This document shows, piece by piece, positions 34,930 to 46,053 of a stretch of 64,000 bases of DNA; within the stretch, counting starts at the first letter, position 1; every line of letters starts with the position of its first letter. The notes under the pieces were generated by a model that did no database searches, was not told the DNA's origin, and saw only the letters and a program-made list of their open reading frames with translations. The translations under genes and the position numbers were made by a program. This DNA comes from Abelmoschus esculentus (Eukaryota; Streptophyta; Magnoliopsida; Malvales; Malvaceae): NCBI GenBank assembly GCA_035048815.1, contig JAUCBN010000021.1:3379501-3443500 (forward strand), given 5' to 3'.

Positions 34930-36108
34930 CGTGACGAATATCGTTAAACATCGCTAACGTCGAATACTGTTGAATATTTTATTAAATTAATTTACATTGA
35001 TTAAAAATTTAAAGGATTAAATATATAATTAATAAATATTTAAAAAATTAATTGAATTAGTATTTATTTATTAAATTTTTAAATTTTTTAATAAGGATAA
35101 ACTACATATTTAGTAACTCACCTATTTTCATATTTCTATTTTAGTATTCAAACAAAAAAAATATAAAAATTATAAACGATTATATCATAACTAGATCTAT
35201 TCACCTGTGAATCATCCATTATATTTTTCTTCTTTCTCAACTCTCCAATGAAAAATAAAACTTTTTTTTTCTTTTCACAAACGGAAATGATAAATTTTCA
35301 AGCAATTAAATAACCGAAAAACAAATATTTTTTAAAATGAAATATAAAAGAAAACACAGGAAAGAAATCACGTTGATTCCAAAATTTAAAAAGCCAAAAT
35401 TTTCATTTTTTATGAAAATTCTAAATTTTTACTTTGTTTTTATAAAAAATATTTTTTGTTTAAATTTTTTATACGTTTAAAGTTATAGGATAGTTCGAGA
35501 TATGATTTTTGATTAAACGTGGATCTCTAAAAATTTAAAATAATAATAATAATAAAATTATTTATTTAACCTTTATTATTTAAATAAAAAATTTATCGTC
35601 ACATATTTAGAATTTCTAAGTTTATAAATTATTTCAGACTTAATGAAAAAGTATCGTTCAATTAATTTTTTGAAACATCAAAGAACGTCAAAGATGAACT
35701 AAACTTTTAAATTTACGAAGTTATCAGTTAAATGGCAAAAAAAATTATTTTTCTCGGAGAATTAAGAAAGCAGAAAAAATAACCAATGATTTACGAGTAA
35801 AGGGATCAAGACGTGGTATAGTTATCTATAATTTTGATACTTTAATATTTTTTTTAGTTTAGGTATTAAAATAGAAATACGAAAATAGATATAGTATTAA
35901 ATATATAGTTTATCCTTATTAAAGAATCAAAAATTTATATATATAAATATAATTTAATTAATTTTTTAAAATAATTATTAATTATATATTGAATTCTTAA
36001 AATTTTTAAATTTTATTAATTAATTTAATAATATCCAATTAATTTAATGATATTTAATAATATTTAATATTAATTGTGTGCAACGATGTTCATTGCGCGT
36101 TCTAAGAT
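34930..36108. mobile_element. Large TIR element, ~1.2 kb, long imperfect inverted arms
   Basis: The two sides mirror each other over ~200 bp. AATAAGGATAAACTACATAT (near 35088) pairs with the reverse complement of ATATATAGTTTATCCTTATT (near 35917). Outside them, CATCGCTAACGTCGAATACT pairs loosely with the reverse complement of the region at 36075-36105. The interior has no recognisable transposase. Long TIRs suggest a MULE-type non-autonomous element; the target-site duplication is not resolved. Confidence 0.6.
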
Positions 36109-36448
36109 TTTCCTTAGCGGATATCATGGGTAAACTCGTATAAACAATTTTAAATATAATAGCAAGGAAGGGATAATCTGAATATTTAATTTCATTAGAT
36201 TATGTATTATTTGATTTATTTATTTATTTATTTATTTTAAATCATTAATATTATGAAAATTTGAATTTTTGGATTTCCAAATAATCTAAAACTTGAAATA
36301 TTGTGATCCGTATCTGATCTAGAAAACTTAAAATCGGATATCCGATCCGAAAATAAAAACCAGATCGGATATCCAAATTCTCGAATCAGGTCAATGGAGA
36401 ATCGGATCAGATCGATCGTATCAGATATTTTTGAACACCCCTAAGATA
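36109..36448. other. Repeat-derived AT-rich DNA
   Basis: 36230-36440 carries GATCCGATCCGAAAATAAAA-type words and ends in TTTTTGAACACCCCTA, the typical right terminus of hAT-like non-coding elements. A matching left end was not identified. Confidence 0.45.
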
Positions 36449-36921
36449 TAGAGATGGGCACGGGTAGGGTCGGGTTGGATTTTCGGTCCACTCGTACCCG
36501 ACCTGAAGAATCATACCTGCCACCCGACCTGACCCGGGTTCAGGGTGAAAAAATCTGACCTGACCCGACCCGATCCAATTTTAAAGCTTTAAAATCTAAC
36601 CCTACCCTACCCAGCCCGAATCGTTAAAAAATTAAATTATAGGGACTTAATTGTAAAAAATAAAATTTAAGGATCAAATTGTAAAAAATAAAATTTTATT
36701 GACCTAATTGTATAAAATATATATAAAGAGAAATCATTATTACAAATATCCATAAAATATATATGGAAAAATTATACTACTAGTCTCTCGTTGGGTCGAG
36801 TCGAATTTTTTCTACCCTAAACCTAAACCCGACCCGAACCTGAATTTTCTAAAAAAAATCCAACCCGATCGAACTAGATCGAGTCGAAACCTGTCGCCTT
36901 CGAGTTCCGTGCACATCCCTA
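36449..36921. mobile_element. hAT-like TIR element, ~473 bp
   Basis: The left terminus TAGAGATGGGCACGG and the reverse complement of the right terminus, TAGGGATGTGCACGG, agree at 13 of 15 positions. The sub-terminal regions are rich in GACCCGACC words. The flanks CTAAGATA and CTATAATT share five of eight bases, an eroded duplication at best. Non-coding. Confidence 0.72.
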
Positions 36922-37511
36922 CTATAATTTCTGCACCTTTCTTAAAATAAATCGAAACATATTAAACATTTAAATATACTTGATTTTACATTTTCATATA
37001 TATTGTATTAATATCATACTATCCGAACTGAAATTAATCGATTAAAATGAAAAAAAAATCTATTATATTTATTTTTAAGAAGATTATCCATTTACTTTTA
37101 ATTTGCTTACGATTTATCAATAACTAGAGTTTTAATAACTTGTAAATAATGTTAAATTTTAATAGTTTCAGTCATATGTTATAAAATATTTTCTTAAACT
37201 AAAATAAGTTTCGAGTATCAAATTTGAATTAATTCGTATAATCTAGATGACTTCTCCCATATTAAACTAATTATCTGATAAGTCGTTCTAAAATCTCGAA
37301 AAATCTTCGATCATGACTTAATCTCTAACTAACTAATCCAGATAAGGTACGAGAAAGATTTATTATAGAGAATTTACTTCATTCACGTCTAATCTCACTA
37401 ATAAATCTCGTCAAACCAACTAACAATTGTTAAATAATATAACGATAATACTATATATTCTCCGATATTTTTTTCAAAATTCAAATACATTTAAATTTGA
37501 AACACTTTATC

Positions 37512-37521
37512 TTATATATAA
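37512..37521 (+). promoter_or_regulatory. TATA box of the S-protein homologue
   Basis: TTATATATAAGG lies about 55-60 bp upstream of the ATG at 37576, in a suitable position for this intronless gene. Confidence 0.6.
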
Positions 37522-37575
37522 GGAAGTTAAACTTCAAGAATTAACATAACATTTCGCTGATCATCGGAAACAAAC

Positions 37576-37968
37576 ATGAAATCTTCTCCGATCACCCGGT
37601 TTCTCCCTCTGATGCTACTTTTGGTCGCGACGGAAGCGTTCCTCGTGCCACACAAAGTGCATATATATGTCTACAACGACCTCGGTCCGGGGAAGACCCT
37701 CACCATCCACTGCAAATCGAAGAACAATAGTCTCCACATCCGACAGGTCGCCTACGGTCAGTACTACCAGTTCAAGTTCCGGCCAAACTTTTTAAGGAAC
37801 ACCTTGTTTTACTGCAGCATGAAATGGGACAGTACCGTACATCGGTTCGACATTTACGTCCAGGCCAGGGATAGAGCTGTCTGCGACACTTGCGTGTGGA
37901 AAGTAAGGCCTGACGGTCCATGTCTGATGGCTTATAATACCATTTGCTACTCTTGGAACCCTGCTTAA
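37576..37968 (+). CDS. Plant S-protein homologue (self-incompatibility S1 family), secreted
   Basis: A single exon of 130 aa, typical for SPH proteins. Residues 1-22 or so form a signal peptide (RFLPLMLLLVATEAF). The mature part shows the S1-family pattern: a beta-strand start VHIYVYNDL, LTIHCKSKNN, a Gly-Tyr-Tyr-Phe segment, TLFYCSMKW, RFDIYVQARD, CDTCVWKVRPDGPC and a C-terminal CYSW. The cysteines that pair in the family are present. In poppy, PrsS is the pollen self-incompatibility ligand; in most plants SPH genes form large families of small secreted proteins with unknown or tissue-specific roles. The start is supported by the signal peptide and the TATA box. It stands alone here, with transposon relics on both sides. 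Confidence 0.93.
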   Translation: MKSSPITRFLPLMLLLVATEAFLVPHKVHIYVYNDLGPGKTLTIHCKSKNNSLHIRQVAYGQYYQFKFRPNFLRNTLFYCSMKWDSTVHRFDIYVQARDRAVCDTCVWKVRPDGPCLMAYNTICYSWNPA

Positions 37969-38689
37969 TTGATGTCACAACATCTAGTAGAATAATGAAT
38001 TTTATCACTAGGTCTAGAGCAGGAGCAAAATTTTGAATTAGGGTGTTAAAATTCTTGATTTTTGTTTATATTTTAATAAATGTTAATAAATTAAATAATG
38101 ATTGTGATTTTCTTTTAAAGAATTATAATTAATTTTTTAAACGTAGAATAATTTATAGATAAAAAAATTATTAAAAATATAGACTATACAAACCAGCGTC
38201 GGGATTTAAGGTTGAGGGGGGGCAAAAACATAAATATTTAGAAGTAGGGGGTAAATTTCTAAAAAATCATTTTTAAAAGAATTTAAATAAGAGGACAAAA
38301 GTGAAAAAAATATTCTTCGGGGGTGGGAGGCGATTGTCCCACCCAAGCCTAAGATGACTCCGTCCCTGATACAAACATTATAAAGCTAAATAATGAATAA
38401 TATACATATAAATAATATCATATTGAATATTTTAATACGAAAATTTTATTTTATGTAACTTAAAAAGAAAAACGCATCTATATAAATATAGAAACTTAAT
38501 TTTTTTTTACCATAAAAATGAACGGTGTGGACGTCTAGAGCATCTTATTTTTGTCAGTGTTTTGGTTTTGATCTACTTTTATTTCATTTGAAAAAAAAAA
38601 TCACATTAGAAAAAAAAATCACATTACGAGCATCATTGGTAGAAAATATTTGATATATTAAATAATAATCAAATAATATATAAATTAAA
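37969..38689. other. SPH 3' flank and a repeat fragment
   Basis: 38185-38370 contains GGTTGAGGGGGGGCAAAAAC and ends AAGATGACTCCGTCCCTG, resembling a dispersed plant repeat whose weak relative lies at about 16430-16555. ATCACATTAGAAAAAAAA-type words repeat near 38600. No gene. Confidence 0.45.
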
Positions 38690-39205
38690 GGCATAAAGAT
38701 AATCTCCCTTAACGTTTATAATTTTTATCTTTTGGTCCTCATTTTTTTAGATAAATGTAACTCTTAACCTATGTCTTTTTGACAAATAACTTATTTTTAC
38801 TAACATAATGATTAGACCGTTAAAAATTTAACAATATTGATAGGTTATATATATAATAATAATATATTTTAAATAATATGGCATATAGCCTCATTTTACA
38901 TATATATAACATGTCATTATCGTTAAATTTTTTACGATAATGACAAATATATATAATATGATTTCATTTTAACATAAATTATAAAAAATTAAAATTTAAT
39001 TAAAATATTAAAAATTAATTAAATCTAAAATAAAAGGCTACTAAGCATTCTCAAATCTTAAATATCATTCTACATATATATGACATATTATTATCGTTAA
39101 TTTTTTAACTATCTAATCATTATGTTAGTTAAAAAATAAGATATTTGTCAAAATAATATAAGTTAAGGGCTAAATCTATCCTAAAAAAAAGATGAGGGCC
39201 ATAGT
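38690..39205. mobile_element. MULE-like TIR element, copy 2 (right end truncated)
   Basis: The left end GGCATAAAGATAATCTCCCT and the following ~140 bp match the element at 46054-46815. The right arm matches in inverted orientation (AAAAATAAGATATTTGTCAA, AAGTTAAGGGCTAAATCTAT) but stops before the final ~40 bp of the terminal repeat. Confidence 0.7.
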
Positions 39206-39298
39206 CGGACCCTTTTAACTCAGTTCATCATCTTCGAGATCTCATTGTTTTATCTTGTCAGAAATCAGGCTACAATTCATCTTGTCACAAATTAGGTC

Positions 39299-39448
39299 TT
39301 TCATGAACATTCCAACTGCATCGAGATGGATTGTCATTTTGTTCGTGAACGGATAATTCATGATTTTCTCAAATTATTTTATATTCGATCTAAAACACAA
39401 CTGGTCGATATTTTCACTAAAACTCTTTATTTTTCCCATCTTCTCTGA
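39299..39448 (+). pseudogene. Ty1/copia polyprotein C-terminal (RNase H) relic
   Basis: An open 50-codon stretch ending in TGA reads FHEHSNCIEMDCHFVRERI, then FYIRSKTQLVDIFTKTL. This is the conserved end of copia polyproteins (usual form HIEIDCHFVREK and QLADIFTKAL). Upstream and downstream frames are broken and no LTR was matched to it. It is a small, dead fragment. Confidence 0.88.
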
Positions 39449-41236
39449 TTTTAATTCTCTTTTATCAAACTCTATTTTTGCACTTAGTATTTTCATTCAA
39501 ATCCACTTAAACATATGAATAATCCTAATTCTGAATATGACCCTAAAATTAAATTCAAAATTATTAGAAAGAAAAGTATTTTTTTGTTTTTTTTTTTTAA
39601 TTTTTCGGATTACTCCCTAATTAATAGAGTTTTATGCATACACAACGCTTCTAATTTGAAATTTTAAACGATACCAAATTATTTATTACTTTAAAAATTA
39701 ATTTTATATATTTTTAATATATTTTATTTTAAGATTAAAAATTTATGATTTAAGATTAAAATAATCAATATAATATAATTAAGTTTTACGCATTTGTATT
39801 AAATAATTTTCTTTCATTAAAATAACTATAAAATCATTAATAAATAAATAGAAATATAGTTAAGTTTTACAATATAGGCATATTTTAATGTTTGAATTAT
39901 TTTTTTTCAAAGAAATAAAATAAATGAAAGTCAAAATGTATGTACATTGCTAATATCTAAAAAAAATATATTTGAAAATCTCATGTTTGGAATCTTTACA
40001 TGTAGTTGGTAAAAGAATGTTGTGAAAAACGAGTCACTTATTATATATCTTTGACCTTGATTTTTCAAATAAAATAATTTAATCTGAATTGATTTTTCAC
40101 TTATATTTGATTTTTTTAAGTAAATTTAAATATTTAAATTATGATATTATAAATAAAATAAAATAAATTAAAAAAATTCACTCATAATAAATTATTATAG
40201 TATTTGATCTGAATTAATTAAAAATTAAAAGAATTGCCTTATAATATTAAATTAAGAGAATATAAGTGATTATGAAAAAAAGGTGTAGTTTCCTTTAAAA
40301 ATTAAATTTTAAAAAATGTTCATCCTTTAACATTAATTAACAGAATATCTTCTTTTATTTCGTATTTTTAGGTTAAATAGGTTATTGGTCCTTATAATTT
40401 GGTAAAATTTACGATTCAATCCCTATAATAAAGATTTGAAGATCAAATTATTTTTTCCATTAAAATTCCTAATTAGAGCATTAATATTATTGGTATACAT
40501 GACCATCATATAAGCGCAGCTTAATGAAGACTTTTAACTTCCAAAAAGGATTAAATATTTAACTTTGTCAAGTATAGGGACTGATAGCATAATTCAATCT
40601 TTTTTTCAATTTTTGATTATCTACCCATATTAAAATATATATATATATATAGACTGTTATATATCTACATCTATAATTAATTAATTAATTAATGCATCTG
40701 TCCTATGAATTAAAAATATTTTTAATAAATTAATAGAAATAATCGGACAGTGGCAAAAAGGCCAAAATAAAAATGCTTTTGAATTCTGGCTTTGCCTTAA
40801 GAAATAATCAACACCGAAAAATTATCAAGAATATTATTAAGTAAACTACTTTTCAGATCACTGAATTATATATTCGATTTTATTATCTTCGGTAAATAAA
40901 AAAAATATCAATTAAGTCATTAAATTTTCAATTATACTATTAATCGTTAATGGTATTGTATATACAGAAAAGCTTTACTGTGAGACTCACCCATCAAAAT
41001 TAAATATACGACATGAGTCGGTCCAAATTAATTAGTCAGAGTAAAACCCTGAAAACCAGAATAAAAACTAATCCGATTAACAATTAATTGTCTATGACTT
41101 TATTGAAGTCAAATTAAAAGTTTAGCTAATTAATTGATATTTTTTTTTATTTAGTGATCAAAACAAGAGCAACTCTATAACCTAATGACTAAATAGTTAG
41201 TTTGCCCTTATTATTAATTTAAAATTTAAACATTAC
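39449..41236. other. AT-rich intergenic DNA
   Basis: No gene or RNA recognised. 40370-40620 and 40850-41200 contain phrases seen in dispersed non-coding repeats (GGTTATTGGTCCTTATAATT, GTAAACTACTTTTCAGATCA). There are simple (AT) and (ATTA) runs near 40635 and 40680. Confidence 0.45.
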
Positions 41237-41740
41237 CATTAGGTTGAGCAAAACTCGATTCGAGGAGAAAATACTCGATTCGTTTTGACTCAACTCAAAA
41301 ATTCATAGACTCGAATCAACTTGAAAAATTCAAATAAAGTTCGAGTTGTAAAATAAAAATTCGAATAACTCGAAATTTTTAGTAATTAAAGGATTTATTT
41401 TTAAGTTTGAGACGAGTCTCTTAATTTTTTTATGATATATACATTAATATATAAAAATATTTAAAAAAATATCATTATATGTGAAAAATATATATACATA
41501 CATATCTTTTATAATCAAAGAAAATCGTTTAAATTGAAATAAAATTATACTATAATATGATAAATAATTATAATTAAATATTTATAAGAACTTTAAAACT
41601 CAACTCGACTCGACTCAATTTTTTAAACTCGACTTGAATCGAAAAAATTCAAATAAAATTTGAGTTATAAAATATGACTCGTTAGCTCAAATAATTCAAA
41701 AAAATTATTCGGTTCGATCGAATATTCACCCTTAACTACC
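41237..41740. mobile_element. MITE family C, copy 3
   Basis: It aligns with 6205-6710 along its length, including AGTAATTAAAGGATTTATTT, TATACTATAATATGATAAAT and TTTATAAGAACTTTAAAACT. The termini TTAGGTTGAGCAAAACTCG and (reverse complement) TTAAGGGTGAATATTCG are inverted. Non-coding. Confidence 0.72.
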
Positions 41741-42015
41741 ACCGTCATCATCATTATTCATGAAAATGAAAAGGCAAAACGCACCATGTTATCTTGTTGT
41801 CCAATTCAAAAATCAACCTAGAAAATCTGCGAGATTCTGTATGAAAATCTTCCCCGATCTTATTTGCTTTCCAAACTGTCAGATTTTCCATCCATGGCCA
41901 ACCCTTTAATAACTCACATTCCCTTTGGTTTTTCTCTCAAACCAAACAAGATTTTCCTTCTTCTTTTTCTGGGTTTTGTTTTTTTAAAATCATATATTTG
42001 AGAGCTTCAAAAGTG
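41741..42015 (+). promoter_or_regulatory. Upstream region of the response regulator gene
   Basis: More balanced composition than the DNA further upstream. It probably includes the promoter and 5' leader. GAGATT at 41830, GATCTT at 41856 and GATTTT at 41883 contain (A/G)GAT(T/C/A)-like cores, bound by type-B regulators, but such short words are common by chance. Confidence 0.35.
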
Positions 42016-42728
42016 ATGGAAATGGCCCTTGATAAAACCCAGTTCCATGTTCTTGCTGTTGATGACAGTCTCATTGATAGAAAGCTCATTGAAAGGCTTC
42101 TCAAAACTTCTTCATTTCAAGGTTTAATTTTTTTCGTATTCGTATTTATATTCGTATTTGTAACAGTCGAATTCGAAATTGATATTTATTTTAATATGTT
42201 TCCAGTTACTGTTGTGGATTCTGGGAGTAAAACATTGGAGTTTCTTGGATTAAACGATGACGACAATGATGACGATAACGAAAAACAAAAGGATTCGAAT
42301 TCCGAATCCGTTTCGTCGGACGAAGATCAAGATCATCAGGATCAGGGAGTGAATATGATCATCACTGATTATTGCATGCCTGGAATGACCGGCTATGATC
42401 TTCTTAAAAGAATCAAAAGATCTTCATGTTTCAAAGACATTCCTGTTGTCATCATGTCTTCAGAGAATATCCCATCAAGAATCAACAGGTTAATAACAAG
42501 AAAAAACATGTTCTGTCAGATTTAGGGTTCATTTTTCCCAATGTTTTGAATGTTTTTTATGATTTAATTTTCAGATGTTTGGAAGATGGAGCAGAAGAAT
42601 TCTTTTTGAAACCAGTTCAATTATCTGATGTAAACAAGCTCAGGCCTCATCTATTGAAAGGAAGATCTAAAGACATTGGTTTCCCTGATAGAACGAGGTC
42701 AGGCTGTTTGATCAGCACTGGGAACTGA
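42016..42728 (+). CDS. Type-A response regulator (cytokinin signalling, ARR8/ARR9-like)
   Basis: Three exons, 42016-42121, 42206-42488 and 42575-42728, give 180 aa. It is a lone receiver domain with a short tail and no DNA-binding Myb domain, the type-A layout. Seen: acidic pair D16-D17 in HVLAVDDS, phospho-acceptor D90 in IITDYCMPGMTGYDLL, the SSEN switch region with IPVVIMSSENIPSRINRCLEDGAEEFF, and the conserved lysine K142 in FFLKPV. Type-A proteins receive phosphate from His-phosphotransfer proteins and repress cytokinin signalling. HVLAVDDSLIDRKLIERLLK and SGSKTLEFLGL recall ARR8/ARR9. The receiver carries an acidic, Ser/Asp-rich loop at residues 52-82. The start is the first ATG; MEMALDKTQF reads as a normal N terminus. 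Confidence 0.94.
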
Positions 42729-43505
42729 TTCATATATTTTCTGGGTTATTATGGATTTGAAATTTTCTCGGGAAAATTTCCTTTATTTTATATGCAAATG
42801 TAAATGATCAGCAGGAAAAATATAACTCAATTTTGTTGGTTGATTAACCTGATATACAAATTAAGTCCAATTAAAGACGATGCTATGTAGGCAAAACTAT
42901 CAAGGACTGTCATCCAACCAATCATGGCATGTTTCGGCATGTGCATGGGGGGAACTTATGGGAGTTTAGGAATAACCCATTTCCGTTCATTATTATTTTT
43001 ATTTATTAAATAAAAATAAAATTTTAAAATATAAATTTTTTAAAAAAATTATTTTTTAATCCCGTCAATTGAAAAGTAAATATATATATATATATATGTT
43101 GGACTTCGTCAATTTTTAGACACGTGTCACCACCCGATTGGAAGAGGAAAATAAATTTAATAAAATGGTAACATGTGTTACCGCTTAATTAAATAATTAT
43201 ATTATTTTATTATAATAAAATTAGGACTAAATTAAAAAATGTATGAATAATAGATAGTAAATATATAATTATTCTATTTTATTTTTAATGGTCACGTCAT
43301 CAGTCTATTAATTTTTAACGGTCGGTGGCTATTTCAATACATTTTAATAGTTGATCGGTGTATTTAACGCTTTTTTAAAATATTGTAACCATTCGATACC
43401 TATCCCATAATATGATGACTATTTATGTAATTTAGTCTAAAATTTATTGGATAAGCAGATAGCTATGTATATATGGACTTAAACCTGAACTCGCAGTTTA
43501 GAAAA
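42729..43505. other. Response regulator 3' flank and AT-rich DNA
   Basis: The 3' UTR extends to about 42850. After that no gene is seen. A (TA)n run lies at about 43078-43097. Confidence 0.5.
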
Positions 43506-43704
43506 ATTATTAGGTGAAACATATTCATCACGTTATTCGTGGTCCCAATTAATTAGGATCGTTCATCTTACTTTTTTAAGGTGAATCATCACCTCTTTTC
43601 TATGTATAATTAGTGGATGAACAGTTATTAAGTAGTTATTTAAAGATAAACGATTTTAATTACTTTGACAATAAATAACGTGATAAACAGGTTCACCTAA
43701 TAAT
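43506..43704. mobile_element. MITE family D, copy 1 (199 bp)
   Basis: Perfect 13-bp terminal inverted repeats: ATTATTAGGTGAA at 43506-43518 and TTCACCTAATAAT at 43692-43704. The similarity continues inward through TCACGTTATTC and AATAACGTGATAA. Copy 2 lies at 44970-45628. Confidence 0.88.
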
Positions 43705-44387
43705 CTCTCTGCAGTTTGTCGGTAAATATTTTTTTTACACAATATATTATGGGTATAAAAAGTAATTATTTTTAAAATAACAGAATATTAATTTCTGCAT
43801 CAATAAAACCAATCGGACTTACGCATGTTGAAATTATTAGCTTCTACGTATAATTTTCTTTATTTTCTATGTATATTATAATTGAGTTAATATCATGAGC
43901 AAATTGAACTACTTTATCATATATCTTTAAAAAATAGTGTTTTTATTTTTTTAATTTTTCTTTTACTTTTTTTACCTAGTGAATTTTAACTAATATTTAT
44001 TATAAATTAAATTTAAAAATATTTTTTATCAAATAAAAATTTAATAAAAAATATAAAAATAAAAAATTAATAAAATAATACATTAGTTGATATTATAAAT
44101 AACATGACGAGACTGACTCATAAAATAATTTTTGATCGTTCTCGTTTGGATATGCAACTGAAAACCAACTTCCTTGGTTAAAAATTAATGAAATCATATC
44201 TCGAGTGACAAAATTGAAACTTTAGAATTGTTGAGAATGCAAGTTAAAATCTCATCCATCGGGAATTATCAAATTTTTAAAATAAAATGAATATAATTTA
44301 TCTTTTAAAAAAATTAAGTATTGGTTTGTTCTATAGGTTCTATATGAAAAAATAAAAATAAAAAATCAAACCAATTGAATATGCCTA
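43705..44387. other. AT-rich intergenic DNA
   Basis: 43950-44115 resembles the repeat at 60430-60600 (AATTTTAACTAATATTTATT, AACATGACGAGA). No gene. Confidence 0.4.
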
Positions 44388-44731
44388 TGTTGGTTAGTAC
44401 GTATAATTATGGGAAATATTATTTTAAGTTAAGTATGGAAATATATTATATATCTTTTACTTATGGAAAGTTAACTTTAGTAGAATATCTTTAAAAATTA
44501 TATCTAGGATTGTATCTTTAGTTACCTAGAATACTAAGTCGGTCTATATTTATATAAATATATACTCTTCCTATGAATTTAATAAGAAAAGAGTATTACC
44601 TACAATATTAAGACTTGTTCTCTCTGAAAATATCCTCTTTATTCTTTTCAAACATTAAATCCCTAACCACCGATCACACACAAATCACCATCATTCATTG
44701 TATCTCTTGCCACCGTAATCGCTTTCTCACA
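44388..44731 (+). mobile_element. Ty1/copia solo LTR, 344 bp, with perfect TSD
   Basis: It begins TGTTGGTTAGTACGTATAAT and ends TCGCTTTCTCACA, the TG...CA form of an LTR. GCCTA stands immediately on both sides (44383-44387 and 44732-44736). Internal sequence such as TTATATCTAGGATTGTATCT and a TATA box in ATTTATATAAATATATAC is typical of short plant copia LTRs. No internal domain remains, so it arose by LTR-LTR recombination. The orientation is given by TATA and leader order. Confidence 0.9.
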
Positions 44732-44969
44732 GCCTAGTTAAACAAACTTGACTAATTGCTCTTAATCAGAACTAAACAGAACCGAATAACAAATAAATTA
44801 GATTTTGATCATATTATTTTCTTCCTCTTTTGTTCAGTTTCTCGGTAACCAAACACTCCTTGAGCAGCAAAATGCACAACCGAGTGCAAGTAAAGCAAAC
44901 AAGAAGATTCCAGGGGGGTCTAGATGGATGTTTCTTCCCTTTGATTAATCCATCTTTTGACTTGGAAAA

Positions 44970-45628
44970 ATTATTAGATAAATTGTATTCATCATATCAT
45001 TTATGATTCAATTAATTTGGTTCGTTTATCTTAAAATAATTAATAATTATTCACCTTTTTAATTATATATAGAAAAAAGATAATGATTCACCTTAATAGA
45101 AGAATATGATTGATTAGGATCACGAATAATGCGATAAATATGATTCATCTAGGGATGCAACGGGCCGGGTCGATTTTTTGGTCGTCCCGACCACGACCCG
45201 AAACTTAAGTCTTTCGACCCGACCTGATTTCAATACTTTTTATATCCCGACCCGAAACTTAAGTCTTCTGACCCGACCTGATCTTAATATTTTTATCCCT
45301 GACCCGACCTGATGTTATAATAATCATAACTTGTCCCCGACCCAACCCCGATATTTTAATAAAAAAAATTGAATAAACTCGATCCGACCAGAAAAAATAA
45401 TAAAAATATTAAATATTATATATAAAAATATAAATAAATATATTGGGTCAAGTCGGGTCGAAAATTTTTTACCCTAAACCCAACCCAACCCTGACCCAAA
45501 TTTATTTTTTAATCATCCGACTCGATCCAAACCCGACATTTTAAATAAAAAACTCATCCCTATCATATCGTTCGAGTCAAAACCCGACATGGACGAATCA
45601 AATTACCATCCTACATTCATCTAATAAT
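44970..45628. mobile_element. MITE family D, copy 2, interrupted by a hAT-like insertion
   Basis: The left terminus ATTATTAGATAAAT at 44970 pairs with ATTCATCTAATAAT, which is completed only at 45615-45628. The right terminus is split: ATTCATCT at 45143-45150, then a foreign 464-bp segment, then ATTCATCTAATAAT. Removing the insert and one ATTCATCT gives an ordinary ~187-bp family D element. Confidence 0.85.
45151..45614. mobile_element. hAT-like element, 464 bp, perfect 8-bp TSD, nested in MITE D
   Basis: It starts AGGGATGCAACGGGCCGGGT and ends CAAATTACCATCCTAC. It is flanked by ATTCATCT on both sides (45143-45150 and 45615-45622). Sub-terminal GACCCGACC-type words are repeated and inverted as in the other elements of this kind in the window. 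The terminal repeats are imperfect. Non-coding. Confidence 0.85.
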
Positions 45629-46044
45629 TTTTTAGCATTAGTGATCCCATAAAATGAATAACCTCCTTTAAATGTGGACCGACATTCGTAATTTCGTGTA
45701 CATTTTAAGAGCTTTTTTCCGGGTCATGTTGTGGGTGCGTTTCCGACCCGGTTCTCTTTTTAGAAGAATTCTGTCTAGGCCCAACATAGTTTTTAATTGA
45801 TTCGGACTAGTCCTATGGGCCCAATACCAAGCCTGATATAATTAGTTATTGTTTCAGTTTTCACTATTATGATGATGATGATTAGGTACGGAGGATAATG
45901 GATCGGGATTTAACAAAGTTCAAGTTCAATCTAATTAATAATCGGATTTTTAAAAGAATCTAAGTCCGAATTCAAGTTTATTTATATAAATCCAAATCTA
46001 ATCCAACAAAATATCTAAAATCCAAATCTAAAAGTTTAATCTAA
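45629..46044. other. Intergenic DNA, nothing recognised
   Basis: 45690-45830 is less AT-rich (GGGTGCGTTTCCGACCCGG, GGCCCAATACCAAGCCTG), but no frame or family is recognised. Confidence 0.4.
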
Positions 46045-46053
46045 TTATTTTTT

